Assembly: GCA_006384855.1 (NCBI GenBank)
Contig: VCJN01000126.1
Span: forward strand, 1-64,000
Origin: Tetraselmis striata
Taxonomy: Eukaryota > Chlorophyta > Chlorodendrophyceae > Chlorodendrales > Chlorodendraceae
Direction of reading: 5' to 3'
Length of the DNA stretch: 64,000 bases
Both the position numbers and the translations under genes were made by a program. Of the stretch, positions 29,303 through 39,824 are shown one piece after another. The notes beneath the pieces were generated by a model, which saw only the letters and a list, made by a program, of their open reading frames with translations, did not search any database and had not been told where the DNA came from. Each line of letters opens with the position of its first letter. Position 1 is the stretch's first letter.

Positions 29303-31540
29303 TACAATCAAAGGCATGGCCTTGGCTAGAGGACATTATCATATAACAGTATGTACAACATCATATATAACCTAATATACATAACCCAATAGCAGCATCA
29401 TTAATTAAATAAAACCCAACATATATAATATTAACATACGTCAATAAGAGTAGTAATAGTACTACTGTCGATTGTTATATTCGTTAAAGAGTTGATTATA
29501 ATCACATTAATATAATCATTGCTCAGAACTTTATGCTATGGCGCAGTACATGCGCAGCATGGCAGGCCAACAATACTGAAACGGCTTTGCGGGCATTCAC
29601 CAACTGGGAGAGGCGTTGGCATTCTGAAGACATCCATGTCTTCTTGCTCTTGTGGTTGCTGCTCTTGTCGCGCATGCTCCTCTGCCTGCTGCTCCTTTTC
29701 GTCAAAGGGCGATTGGGGGACTTGTTTTCATCACACCAATGTGCGATGTACTCCTGAATGGTGCGGTTGAATGTTTCAATGCCGCCGTTGCTAAGGCTAT
29801 GCGTAGCTCTCCCTGTTACCATTTGGCAGGCTGGCAAGAGCTTCTTGGTGCTTTCAATCACTCGCAATCACAACACGCACATATCTTAGACTTGCACTTG
29901 TATGCAGGTTGAGCAGCATGCTATTTATTATACAACGGCCCACAAACCTCCTTCGCTTCCTCCTCCGAGAGACCGATTATCTTGCTCGGTTGCTTGTCGG
30001 CAACACGGAGAACTGTCTACCATTGTCAACTTGAAGGATGGCAGGCGGCCCAAGGAGAAAGAAGAGTAGAAACAGTTTCCCTGCTATGGTATCCTGCTGC
30101 AGGGATGGGGCGGGTTGATAAGATACATACATTAAATAAGAAAGGGGGAATCAAGGCGGAAGCCAGGGGGTTAGTTGGATAGGCGCGCAAATATCAAACT
30201 CGCCCGCTACTGTGGCATACAAACCTCCTTGTTGGGGATCGGAGTGCAGAAGCAAAACTTGATGCCGTGATCGATGTAGGTGAGCAGGAAGCGGTAGCCC
30301 TTGTATTCTGATGATTGGTAGTCGATGAGGTCGATCTGGCCGCAGGCCCCGAACATGCCCTTGGACAACATCGGCCGGTGATCGGCCTTAGCCTTAGTAG
30401 TTCTGTGCTTGGCGCAGGTGATGCATGTTTAGCGGAGAAGTTTGACGACACGCCCGGGGATGTTGCAGTACCTTCCCATAATCATTTGTGAAGCTTCTTG
30501 AGTTACACAGTGTGATGGGGCGAGGGTATATTTAGTGGTGTGCACGTAGCCAACATGCAGTGGCAGCAAGCAAAGCGGGACAATGGAAGGGCTCAGGGAG
30601 GTACACCTTGGCGTGCACCCCTTTGAGGTGCAAATCCCGGATGTGTTCGAAGACCATCCCGGCGTGACTGACGAGCTTCACCTGCTCCAGAGAGACATTT
30701 ATGTCCCTTCTCTGGATGAGCATATCGGAGTCTCCGCAGGTCAGGATATCGAAGCGGCGCTTTGTAGCCCAGGCCCGCGATCATTCCTGCTCGACAACCC
30801 AACAAGAAGAGCACCTTGCACCTCATTACATGGCAGAGGCGCGGCGCCAGTTTATTTCGGCTCGGCGCGGCAGTACAGGCGGCGGCTGCAAGTGCCCGCC
30901 CATTTGCATGCCGTACCGTAGAATCGGCGCCAGCAGCGGAGCTACATGCGCAAACAACGAGGCAAAAGGGTCGACTGTCGGGAAATGTACTATGTAGAGG
31001 ATGAGCGGGCTGTTGCGCGATCGGGTCGGCTAAACGTCAGACTGCACAGTGATAACACGCGACCCCGCCTACCCGCGAGGTCTGTGGCCCATATCGGGGG
31101 GCAACCTGCGAACAAGGCATGTCGGCGGGCCCCACCTCTCTCGTCGTCTGTTCAAAGTTACGGAGGGTTTGCATGGCTTCATTGTACTCTGCCTCTGTCC
31201 GCAACGTCTGGTTGTCTCGACGTTGCCCCACATACTCAAGAAGTCTCTTGTTGAAGACGTCGCGATGCGCCTGCACCACCGATGGTGCCTCAACCTCCGG
31301 TTGATCTTCGGCCGGCCCATCCTCCGGTGCGGCGGCAGCGCCTGCGGTAGCATCAGTATTGCCTGAGGCCATAGTATCGACCATAGCCGGCCAGAGCCGG
31401 GCGGAGGCGGTCCCGGAGAGGGGAGTGGCGCGGCTGCGATTGAGTGCTACTGTGGGGACGAGTGAGCACGGCCTGTCCGCAGGGGTTTTAATAGCGATTG
31501 TACCTGGCGCCCGATCGCAGCTCCCGCACCGGCACATCAC
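27944..31540 (-). pseudogene. Decayed rve integrase/transposase of the Ginger-like element
   Basis: Reading the minus strand from 31.5 to 27.9 kb gives integrase domains in the right order. An N-terminal helical region (VVQAHRDVFNKRLLEYVGQR, about 31270-31210) is followed by a zinc-binding region near 30500-30420 with SHCVTQEA, IMGRYCNIPGRVVKLL, an in-frame stop, then CITCAKHR. The catalytic core follows at about 30350-30230 with GQIDLIDYQS (first Asp) and FLLTYIDHGIKF. The third acidic residue lies in GRATHSLSNGGIETFN (about 29800-29750). The C-terminal tail is at about 28460-28310 with AKQARVMRARVAAK and VGDVVRVPLAKEDRG. Segments are in different frames and could be exons, but the stop, and Gln for the second His of the zinc site, indicate decay. 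The second catalytic Asp was not found. Confidence 0.7.
29271..29299. repeat. (GA)n microsatellite
   Basis: About 14 GA units inside an AT-rich patch (29160-29520) within the Ginger-like element, between the third catalytic residue segment and the C-terminal tail. The patch may be an intron or a later insertion. Confidence 0.9.
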
Positions 31541-31659
31541 TCGTCCGCAGAATGGCGGGCGCGGCAGCGCCAACCAGCACCTGCCCGTACAAAGGCCGGG
31601 TCGTAACTGCGATCCGGCGCCTGCCCGAACAGCGCCTTACCCGCCACCGTGCGTCGTGG

Positions 31660-31904
31660 CCATGTGCAGATGGGCTTGCCCGGCGCGGCCCATTTGAACA
31701 TGGGACACGACAGACGTTCCATGCTCACATGGGTCGACCCATGTGGACATGGGCCGATAGACGGCCTATGTCCACACGGATATGACCCGGATTGCTCCAT
31801 GTGTACATGGTACGGGGCCATGTGGACATTGGTCAATGGAGGCTCCATGTCCACATGGACCGCTCCATCTACACATGGACCGCATGTCCACATGGATCTT
31901 AACA
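31660..31904 (-). repeat. Right palindrome array of the Ginger-like element
   Basis: Sites include CCATTTGAACATGG (31690), CCATGCTCACATGG, CCATGTGGACATGG (31739), CCATGTGTACATGG (31798), CCATGTGGACATTGG, CCATGTCCACATGG (31844), CCATCTACACATGG and CATGTCCACATGG (31883). The outermost 60 bp match the left end as an inverted repeat; further in, only the 14-mers are conserved. Confidence 0.85.
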
Positions 31905-32215
31905 TATACACAGTGCAGAATATATTTGTAAAGAGCTAAATGCTATTTCGATTTACGTCTGGCCGACCCCGATTTTCGTCAGCCGCAAGCCCGCAAATAT
32001 GACCATATTTGCGGCTGGCGCGGCCAGCCGCAATTCTCAGCCGCAAATATCGGCGATTTAGGGTTCCGGTTCGGTTTGATATTACAGATAGTACAGTATC
32101 GCCTTCTGCTGCTAGCTCATGTAAATATAGTACAGTATGGTGTTTAGCGACTACGGCTCGCAGCAACGAATCATAAGTACCGGTACCCGTACGATTATTT
32201 GCGGCTGCGGCCGGG
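31905..32215. other. Spacer, no gene
   Basis: About 310 bp with repeated CCGCAAATAT and GCGGCTG words (for example 31978-32045). No coding sequence or element ends seen. Confidence 0.45.
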
Positions 32216-32492
32216 TGTAAGGATATGTACCACACAAATCCCAATGTGGGTACCCAGTGCCTGGTGCGTTTTGCGCGGTATCCTTACAGTTGGTGCTTCT
32301 ACGCACGCATCGGATCCGGGTTCGATCCCGCGGAGAAACATATATATGATATCCCGCAATGTTGAACGACCCGGCCAATGCGGATCGCCACCGAATCCAA
32401 GCCGAAACGTTGCTGGAGGAGTCTTCCATCCTATGGGTGGAGTGTAAAGATATGTACCACACAAATCCCGTACCCAGTGCGGTATCCTTACA
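32216..32492. mobile_element. Miniature LTR element (TRIM-like), copy 2
   Basis: Second copy of the 26722-27050 element. The left repeat (32216-32288) starts TGTAAGGATATGTACCACAC and ends GGTATCCTTACA. The right repeat (32443-32492) has lost about 23 bp in its middle. The interior keeps the GGGTTCGATCCC word and the GCCGAAACGTTGCTGGAGGA stretch. No target duplication is visible (CCGGG against CCAAG), so it is older or rearranged. It lacks the poly-G insertion present in copy 1. Confidence 0.75.
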
Positions 32493-32607
32493 CCAAGTAG
32501 TACAAGAGTCGGCCTTAGTACTGCTTTTTTTCCTTTTGAGGTGGATGTTTTTCCCGCCCCTGACGAGACAAGACTGGCAACACTGAAACCCTTGCAGGTG
32601 GATTTAT

Positions 32608-32632
32608 TACTGGCCTTTTTGTAATTTACACA
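32608..32632. repeat. Copy of the recurrent CCTTTTTGTAATTCACACC motif
   Basis: ATTACTGGCCTTTTTGTAAT then TTACAC. Related copies are at 417-443, 33429-33455 (inverted), 46373-46397 and 50688-50713. Confidence 0.6.
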
Positions 32633-32819
32633 TGTACTGCTACGCTGATATTTCGTAGCAGTACTCGGCGCGTCTGCTGGCGCTGCGCTTCAAAGTGTAG
32701 CTGGATTTCCTTCTGGATTTCTGTGTGGATTTCTTGAATGTTGGGTCTAGCACATGTAATCCACTGCTACGCTGATAGCTCTGGCGGCTGGATGCGTACA
32801 GGTACCCCGCCGGGATACC

Positions 32820-33192
32820 TGTAAGGAGGTAGCTTTTGATAGCCGCGCACTATCAAAAGCGCGGAGGATCCGAGGATGACACACTGCGAGAGTGTATCGT
32901 GTATATATCGTGAGAATATCTCCTCACATTCCATCCCCCTGAAAGGTAGGTGTAGCGGTTGGCACTGTTAGTTGGCCACGGTATGATATAACACTGTTAG
33001 TTGGTCACATCATATCGTCTGTAATGCGTGACATCCGCGAACCGACCCACATCGGGATTCGATCCGTGGACTCCGCGCTTTACTGTAAGGAGGTAGCTTT
33101 TGATAGCCGCGCACTATCAAAAGCGCGGAGGATCCGAGGATGACACACTGCGAGAGTGTATCGTATATATATCGTGAGAATATCTCCTCACA
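32820..33192. mobile_element. Miniature LTR element (TRIM-like), second family
   Basis: Two 109-bp direct repeats (32820-32928 and 33084-33192) differ at one position. They start TGTAAGGAGGTAGC and end CTCCTCACA, giving TG..CA termini. The element is flanked by ATACC on both sides (32815-32819 and 33193-33197), an exact 5-bp target duplication. Each repeat contains an 11-bp perfect stem, GCTTTTGATAG / CTATCAAAAGC, with a 7-base loop, and a second hairpin GTGAGAATATCTCCTCAC at its end. The 155-bp interior is non-coding. With near-identical repeats the insertion is recent. The autonomous partner is not in this window. Confidence 0.85.
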
Positions 33193-33772
33193 ATACCAGT
33201 ACGTACGGGTATCTCGATTGTCGTACCTTACGCTGGTCTCCACGACCCGCGCTGTATATTACGGTGACGGAGTAGTGTACAGGTACCTGCGAGGTCATGT
33301 TTTCACATCGTAGTCGGACACACGCCGCCAGACTGCAGCCGAGGAGGTTCCTTCTTAAAATAACTTCGTCGGTTACATATTATGCACGGAAAGAACTGGG
33401 GAAGGGACAACACTTACACACAAGCTACCGGTGTGAATTACAAAAAGGACAGTAACAAATGCACCTACATACAAGCTACCGGTACTGGTACTGGTTTGGA
33501 TTACAAAAGCGTAAGCAACAAGAGACTACGGCGTACCCGGTAGTACAACGTTACGGGCAACTTCAAAACTGGCACTGGTACGGTACTGGTACTAGTAGTC
33601 CTTCCAAGGAGCGGTATTGGGCGTGCACCCGTCGCCGACTTGGACTATATATATGAAGTAGTCGCTGACTGTCGAGCGTCCACTTCAGAACGACTCAGCC
33701 GCCAGAAACATCTGTCCTGCAACTGCTCATCGCAGCGCGCCGAATTGTGCAGACTATTGCAGAGGCTACATT
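33193..33772. other. Upstream region of the kinase gene
   Basis: No gene. It holds an inverted copy of the CCTTTTTGTAATTCACACC motif (33429-33455) and two nearby CAAGCTACCGGT words (33421 and 33472), with GGTACTGGTACTGG runs. The ATATATATGAAGTAG at about 33647-33661 is the nearest TATA-like sequence to the kinase start. Confidence 0.45.
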
Positions 33773-34777
33773 ATGCGCCCAGCTGCTCACATACCCGAGG
33801 TCATTCAACGGGTCTTTCGCAACCGCTCCTCGTCAAGCCTGGATGACTACGATATGTCGCCTTGCGCCTCAACAAGCGGTGCATCTCGCACGCACAGCAC
33901 TCTCTCCGTACAGCGCTCCGTCTTCAGCAAACTGTTTGGCGGGCGCACCTCGCCAGCAGCCGTACAAGGCGGATCTTTCCACAGCCGATACGAGCTTGGC
34001 CGCGTCCTTGGCTCCGGCTCCTTTGCGGTTGCGCGCATAGCCATCGACCGCGCAACAGGCAAGGAGTGGGCTTGCAAGGTGGTGACAGAGACGGCCGACC
34101 GCACCCTTCAGCTTGAGGAAGTCAATATCCTGCGGCAGCTGGACCACCCCAACCTGCTAAAGTACCGCGAGCATTTCGACGAACCTGATCATCTGTACAT
34201 TATCTCCGAGCTATTGAGTGGCGCCAGCCTTCTGCCGGCCATACTTGAGCGCGGTTGCTACCCGGAGGACGACGCCAGGGAAGTGATGCGCCAGCTGCTA
34301 AGCGCGCTCGCATATCTCGACAGCAAGGGCATCGCGCATAGAGACCTTACTTTGGAGAACATCATGCTGGTTTCCGAAGCGAGTCATACCAGGATTAAGA
34401 TCATCGACTTTGGGCTGTCTGCCCAGCTTTCTTCGTCCAGACCCGCGTTTCGTGAAGGTTCTGGCACTCCTCAGTACCTCGCGCCGGAAGTTGTGAAACT
34501 TATCCCTTACGGCCCAAAATGTGACGTCTGGGCGGCTGGTTTGGTGCTCTTCGTGCTACTGTCTGGCGACTACCCATACACATCCAGCACGGCGGCGAGG
34601 CTTATTGCACGCATCAGACGGCTGAAATACGTCAAGTTCAAGGACCCCGTTTGGGAAATAACCTCGGAGTCCGCGAGAGACATGGTGCGGGCACTGCTGA
34701 CCGTCGAACCGGCCGAGCGGCCAGCTGCTAGTGCGGCGTTGGCACACCGATGGATGTGCGACAAGGGCATATTCTGA
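33773..34777 (+). CDS. CaMK-like serine/threonine protein kinase, intronless
   Basis: A 334-residue complete kinase domain with a 70-residue Ser-rich N-terminal extension. Motifs: glycine loop LGSGSF (about 79-84), ATP-binding Lys in WACKVV (K102), helix-C Glu in LEEVNIL (115-116), catalytic loop HRDLTLEN (189-196), IDFGLS (DFG 212-214), YLAPEV (APE 237-239), DVWAAGLVLFVLLSGDYPY and RPAASAALAHRWM. These place it near the CAMK group. The catalytic loop has Thr where most Ser/Thr kinases have Lys (HRDLK), which may weaken activity or change specificity. No calmodulin-binding or EF-hand segment follows: the protein ends six residues after the last helix. The absence of introns, unlike other host genes here, suggests a retrocopy or a naturally intronless gene. 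ATG at 33773 chosen; 33854 is an alternative. Confidence 0.88.
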   Translation: MRPAAHIPEVIQRVFRNRSSSSLDDYDMSPCASTSGASRTHSTLSVQRSVFSKLFGGRTSPAAVQGGSFHSRYELGRVLGSGSFAVARIAIDRATGKEWACKVVTETADRTLQLEEVNILRQLDHPNLLKYREHFDEPDHLYIISELLSGASLLPAILERGCYPEDDAREVMRQLLSALAYLDSKGIAHRDLTLENIMLVSEASHTRIKIIDFGLSAQLSSSRPAFREGSGTPQYLAPEVVKLIPYGPKCDVWAAGLVLFVLLSGDYPYTSSTAARLIARIRRLKYVKFKDPVWEITSESARDMVRALLTVEPAERPAASAALAHRWMCDKGIF

Positions 34778-35614
34778 TGGGTATATTTAGAGTTTTTACT
34801 GAGCGGCGCATCAGCTGGATGCGACTTCACGCCAAACTGCTGTCGACAGCTGCAGCTGGAGAAGTAGCAGCCGAGGTCGACGACGAGCTTGCTGGATGAA
34901 ATTACTGGCAGCCGACTGCTGTCACTCAAATAGTATCACTATCAAATAGACTACATATCCTATAAGTAGTATAATCAGAGAACTAGCGGAGTTGTCAATT
35001 AAAAAAGAAACTCTTGAAACTCAGAATCCGTGCGCGCAGACACACACTCATCCGCCATTAGCACTGGCCGGCTGTCACAACTGCGGACGGGACGCCAGTT
35101 GAATCCTACAAAGTGCACGCACACCACAGCATTGCCGACTGCAGCAACACTTCGAAAGGCAGGTAGCAGCGCAGGATACAAATTATGAGATGATGGCCAA
35201 ACGCGTCCACATCTTCAGCCTTGCACGCTGCGGGATATGATAGCACCTGTATCATTGCTGGCTTGCTGCAACCGACTTCGCTGCAATGCAGGGCCTCTGA
35301 CCATAAGACCATTATGCATATTGTGATCAGGCAGGGTCGAGTTTGTGTTCTTCACTGCAGGTTTGCTACTTCTGATCCCCGTTCAGATGCATCGTGGGAA
35401 TAAATGAGCATATACAGTCAATTTGAATTTCACTTAAAAGGGCCCACGAGAGGGGCCCCAGCACTGATGCACCACTCTGCATTTGCTGATTGACAATAAG
35501 TCCATACATTAATCTAGCTGGAATGGGGCGCGTTTCATTCAACTTCTATAGTATGGTACACACACACACACACACACACACAGGCTTGGTTCTTGCTGCT
35601 CTGTTGCTGCGCAA
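34778..35614. other. Intergenic between converging kinase and aminotransferase genes
   Basis: About 840 bp carrying both 3' UTRs. A (CA)n microsatellite lies at about 35556-35582, just downstream of the aminotransferase stop. No other feature. Confidence 0.5.
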
Positions 35615-38134
35615 TCAACTTCCCAAAGGCCTGCAAGATTGCAGCACACCTTGCAGTGTGCGCACCACCAGGTCAATCTCTTCCTCTGTGATGCCAAACC
35701 AGGGAGTGAAGCGCAGAGCGTTGCTCCCACCATGAATGACACCCAGGCCGGAACGGCGACACTTCTCCTCCACACCCCCAACACCAACAACTGGATAATC
35801 GTTCCGCAGATGCACTGCCACGAGGAGCCCTGTGCCAGTGACGCCATGGACTATTTCTGGAAACTGTGTCTGCAGTGCCATGAACGCTGCCTTCAGCTGG
35901 AAACCACGACTCCGAATGTTATCACGCATAACAGGGGTAACTTGCTCCAGAACCGCCACAGCAACGTCCAGGGCCCGAGGATTGGCAGTCATCGAGTTGC
36001 CATACAAGCCCTTCACGTAGGCAGCTGCTGCATCAGGACTGAGCGCGACCACTGACAGCGGAAACTGCCCCGCGTTGATTGCCTTGGACCAGGTCTCAAA
36101 ATCAGGTGGGTCGCAGTCTTCAAAGCCAGGGTAGTCAGTCACCGACAGCGTGCCCTGCACTCGAAGACCTGCCTGCACGCTGTCGACCAGCAGCAGGCTG
36201 TGATGGACACGAGTCAGCCGGCGCGCCTCATCGTAGAACTCGCGCGTTATTGGCACTCCCGGATTTCCCTCGCCCATGACCGGCTCAAACAACATGGCCT
36301 GGACGTGCAGTCCTTGTTCCTCCACCCACGTGAAAGTGTCGCGGAGATCATCCACGTCGTTGGGCGTGACAGTGACAGTGAACGGGGGCATGTCTGGCAT
36401 GGACTGCTCTCGCTGGTGGAAGCTGTTGAGGTGGCTTGCATAGGTCATGCGGCTTGAGTCGGAGGCATGGGCAGGCCCGTCGGTGCGGCCATGAAACGAA
36501 CCCTAGCAGCAAACGGGGAATGCACATGTGTCAGGACATCACGTGTCAGCATACAATACGTTTGGCGTTCGTGTAATTCCAGGAATGGATTGTGAGGCTA
36601 TTGATCTGTCAGATAATACCCACCTTCAAGGATACGAAGATGGAATGCCGGTCGGCATGCGGCCCATCGTGCGTCTGCTGTTTTGCATGGATGTCTGCAA
36701 CACGAAGAGCAAAGGACACAGCTTCTGACCCGCTGTTCAGGCATACAAAGCTTTGATACGGGCACACATCCCGGGTGTGCCCCACTTCCTTGCGCATGGC
36801 TTGGCCAAACACGGCTTGCGACAGGCTTGGCGTCATGATATTGGCCATGACCTGCTTCCTGCTTAGGGCTTCAAGCACGCTGGGGGGATTCTGTCCCAAT
36901 CCCAACATGCCGTATCCTCCATTGTCATGAATCACTGCGCCGTAGGCTGTGACCACCCATGGTCCAAGGCCTGCGATGGGGATGTATGGCTGCAGCGCGT
37001 CATCCGCATAGAAGTTCTCAAAGTCCTTGCTCATGACCACTAGCATATCCGCCTCATCTCCTTGCAGAAGTTGCTTCCAGGGCTGTTGTTGGCGAAGCCG
37101 GCGATGCTCTGTCAGGGCTTCCGAGATGGCGGAAACAATCATGCTGTCGCCATCTGTGGCAAACACCTGTGGAAATCAATCAATGTGAGTTATCACACTG
37201 CCATCACTCTGGAACCCAGACCTTGCTACTTGCGTCGCCCAAGGACCATGTTGTTGGTGTACTAACCGAGTAAGGTGTAAGCCGACAGAGCCCGCCAGCT
37301 GCAGGCACAGAGCTAATAAAGGCAGCGCTAGCAATTATGAAGGGATAGTTTATTAGTATTCCCTGGCTACTGTTCCCTTACCAAGAGCAATCAATTGAGA
37401 TTACGCCATGCTTGATACGCAATTGTGATTCATTTGAGGAACATTCGTGCATAACGTGATATTGGAAGACTTCGTGTCAGCACAGCCAGTCACTGCTATC
37501 TATGTCAGCACAGTACAGTACTTACTGCTACCTTTTGCAACACTTTCCCTACCAAGAAAGGAAAGAAGTGCTTAATGGTTTCGCTCATTGATTTTGGAAA
37601 CCTCACATTGATTAACCACCTGAATTTATCTAGTGAGAGGATGCTGTCGTACCACACACAAATGCATCAATCAAGTTGACGCAGTTGTAAACAACCCATA
37701 GCGCTCACCTCAATTTCAGATAGCGGCAGCCCGTCCGTCAACCTCCGACCGCTTAGTGCACGCATTTCTTTCAACATGGAACGCCAGTCGTCACCGTGCT
37801 CGGTTTCGACGTCAACAGCGACGACAGGGGCGACAATCCCATTCGAATGAAGGTCCTTCTTTGTCGGATGTCCAGCATCTCTCCGTGGCTCAGTGCCATT
37901 GGCATTCTTGCAGAGAAAATACAGTGCAGTTGTTGCGTCGACGAGCTCAGGACGTGCGACGGAGGCGTTTGGACGATTCGCTTCCCTGCCGGGCATGACG
38001 CCTACCTGCCGGACATGGCACCGGAAGTTCTGTGAGTGACGCGCCGTCGCATGGCTATCATTTGCACAACTACAGGGTAGGGGCATCGTCATTGTATTGG
38101 GCAGAAAATTTATGCCTGGGGTCCAAGGGACCAC
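35615..38134 (-). CDS. Class III PLP-dependent aminotransferase (3 exons)
   Basis: Transfers an amino group using pyridoxal phosphate; the substrate cannot be read from sequence. Exons on the minus strand: 38134-37709, 37166-36624, 36502-35615, all phase 0 with GTGAG/GTGGG donors and AG acceptors, about 618 residues. Exon 2 has the PLP phosphate-binding CLNSGSEAVSFALRVAD, and exon 3 opens with GSFHGRTDGPAHASDS, the substrate-loop motif of the fold. Further on are MLFEPVMGEG, LLLVDSVQAGLR (Asp about 430, contacts the PLP ring nitrogen) and WSKAINAGQFPLSVV with the Schiff-base Lys at about 463. YGNSMTANPRALD and the C-terminal FTPWFGITEEEIDL complete it. Exon 1 (142 residues) is less conserved; its ATG at 38134 is a choice, and a later Met is possible. 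No damage seen. Confidence 0.88.
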
Positions 38135-39374
38135 ATAGTTACGTTTGCCACCTGTTCCGGTGCAACAGATTGTATGACCGCTCTACGTTGGTACTGCTGG
38201 CACCCGCGTCATCTAAGGATTATACGGCACCGTCGGTGTCACCCACGGTATATGGATAGGAAGGACCGCGCATATTACTACTGGTCGTCGCCCACTCACT
38301 ACCGATTGCGGCGTTCGACTACGACTGCGTGCGAAGGTAGCGACTCCTGGTATAGAGCTGGTTGGCGACAAGCCGCAACATACAAGGCGTCATGTCACGT
38401 GCGCTTGTAGATATAGCTGGCGTCGCGCGGCACTGCCGGTAATACATTCGTTTCGTATTACCGGGCGGGGTGTCGGTTCGATGCCTCGTACGCCCTGACT
38501 TAAACGGAGTCGCGGTGAATTGCCGACTCGCTGTGAGCATGTGCCTGCCCACCCAGAGATGTTGAGAGAGTGGCAAAGGACTGGGTTTTACTGGCCGTTG
38601 AGAGCAATGCGCACCTGTCAACACAGTGGCGGAGTTTGCTGGTTGGTGCCAATAAGTATCGAAGGCGCGCGTTTTTACGTCAAGGCAATTCCAGGCAGAG
38701 TCAGGGAAGAGTGGCCCGAGTATGAGAAGTGCACTGGCCTCTGGTCTGGTCGCCTCTGCCTTGTCGACCTTGTCTAACCGGGGACGAGTGATGTTTGAAC
38801 GGCACAACGTGGTCCTCTGTGGCTTGACCTGCCCTGAAGAGGGCGAGTGTGTCACTTGGCGGGCACGTAAGCGGTCGCGTCAGCTGATTGCGTCGGACGC
38901 TCACCGCTGACGACGCTGAACTTATGGATAATTCCGGTGCACTTTCGACCACCTCGCACTGGTTGTGCTGACGCTGCCGCTATAGTGCCGCGCGGAACCG
39001 GTATCAAGTGCGCCGCGCAGATCAATTTGTCAGTTTTCCAATGCCGATACATGTACAGGTACAGTACCGCTAGTGGTCGCTACATGCATATTGTACAGCA
39101 GTACCAGTACCGTGCATTATTTGGGCAGATATTATTATATTTATCTGCATAGCCCGTATTATTATTACCGTGTTTTTTACGTACGATTGTAATTACAACC
39201 CACTACCCACCCATCGCCTGGGCGGGCCCGACGACCGTCCTCGGCCCTCGGAATCGCGGGCCCTTCCTCCGCCTCCACCCCCGGCTGAGGATGGGGGCGG
39301 GGATCGTGCACGGGTGGCGCCTTGGTAGCCTTGGCCCCGCCCGTGCTGCCAATGCCGCAGAGGAGCAGTGTGAG
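38135..39374. other. Gene-free stretch upstream of the aminotransferase
   Basis: Should hold the aminotransferase promoter. A 10-bp perfect stem CCGGTAATAC..GTATTACCGG occurs at about 38432-38462, followed by GGTTCGATGCC, but no tRNA cloverleaf can be drawn. No gene supported. Confidence 0.45.
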
Positions 39375-39824
39375 CTGGACACCGGCGTCTCACGTCGTTG
39401 TTGGTCCGGTCAACTCCCCGTTCGATATTCTTTGAGCACCCTCTCCCTTCCTGTCCTGTCGGCGCCTCCACATCACATTCGGCCTAGTGCCGCTATTGGA
39501 GTGGCCCGGGATGTTGTGCTGGGAAGGGAGTTCTACGTTCGGCGGAAGGGGACGCGGCCGAGCTGGCGGCGGATCTGGCGCTGGGCGGAACAACGCGCGC
39601 TGGACACCGGCGTCTTGCGTCGTTGCTGGTCCGGTCAACTCCCCGTTCGCTGTTCTTTGAGCACCCTCTCCCTTCCTGTCCTGTCGGCGCCTCAACATCA
39701 CATTCGGCCTAGTGCCGCTATTGGAGTGGCCCGGGATGTTGTGTTGGGAAGGAAGTTCTACGTTCGGCGGAAGGGGACGCGACCGAGCTGGCGGCGGATG
39801 TGGCGCTGGGTGTATTGCACGCCC
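39375..39824. repeat. Tandem duplication of a 225-bp unit
   Basis: Two units start CTGGACACCGGCGTC at 39375 and 39600. They are about 95% alike and include GGTCCGGTCAACTCCCCGTT, CACCCTCTCCCTTCCTGTCC and CGGAAGGGGACGCG. The period is a multiple of three, so an open frame on + (39291-40094) carries two near-identical 75-residue blocks, and a frame on - is also open. No protein family is recognised, so I treat it as a repeat. Confidence 0.8.

Larger units (their letters stand above)
27368..31904 (-). mobile_element. Ginger-like DNA transposon (integrase type) with palindrome-array ends
   Basis: Both ends are inverted copies: TGTTAAGATCCATGTGGACA at 27368 and its complement ending GGATCTTAACA at 31904. 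Inside each end are about ten imperfect copies of the 14-mer CCATGTnnACATGG, spaced 20-35 bp (27376-27653 and 31660-31900). TATA borders both sides and may be a 4-bp target duplication. The minus strand between the ends encodes a broken retroviral-type integrase. DNA transposons with TIRs and an rve integrase are the Ginger/TDD group, related to the vertebrate KRBA2-like genes. The length is about 4.5 kb. Stops and frame changes show this copy is inactive. Confidence 0.75.

Noticed and set aside
32820..32928. Hammerhead-type ribozyme in the TRIM repeat
   Set aside because: GGATGA and GCGAGAG are near a stem, but the CUGANGA and GAAA core of a hammerhead is absent.
38428..38480. Possible tRNA gene (strong stem followed by GGTTCGATGCC)
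   Set aside because: The stem is a simple 10-bp hairpin; no acceptor stem, D-arm or anticodon arm can be drawn around the B-box-like word.
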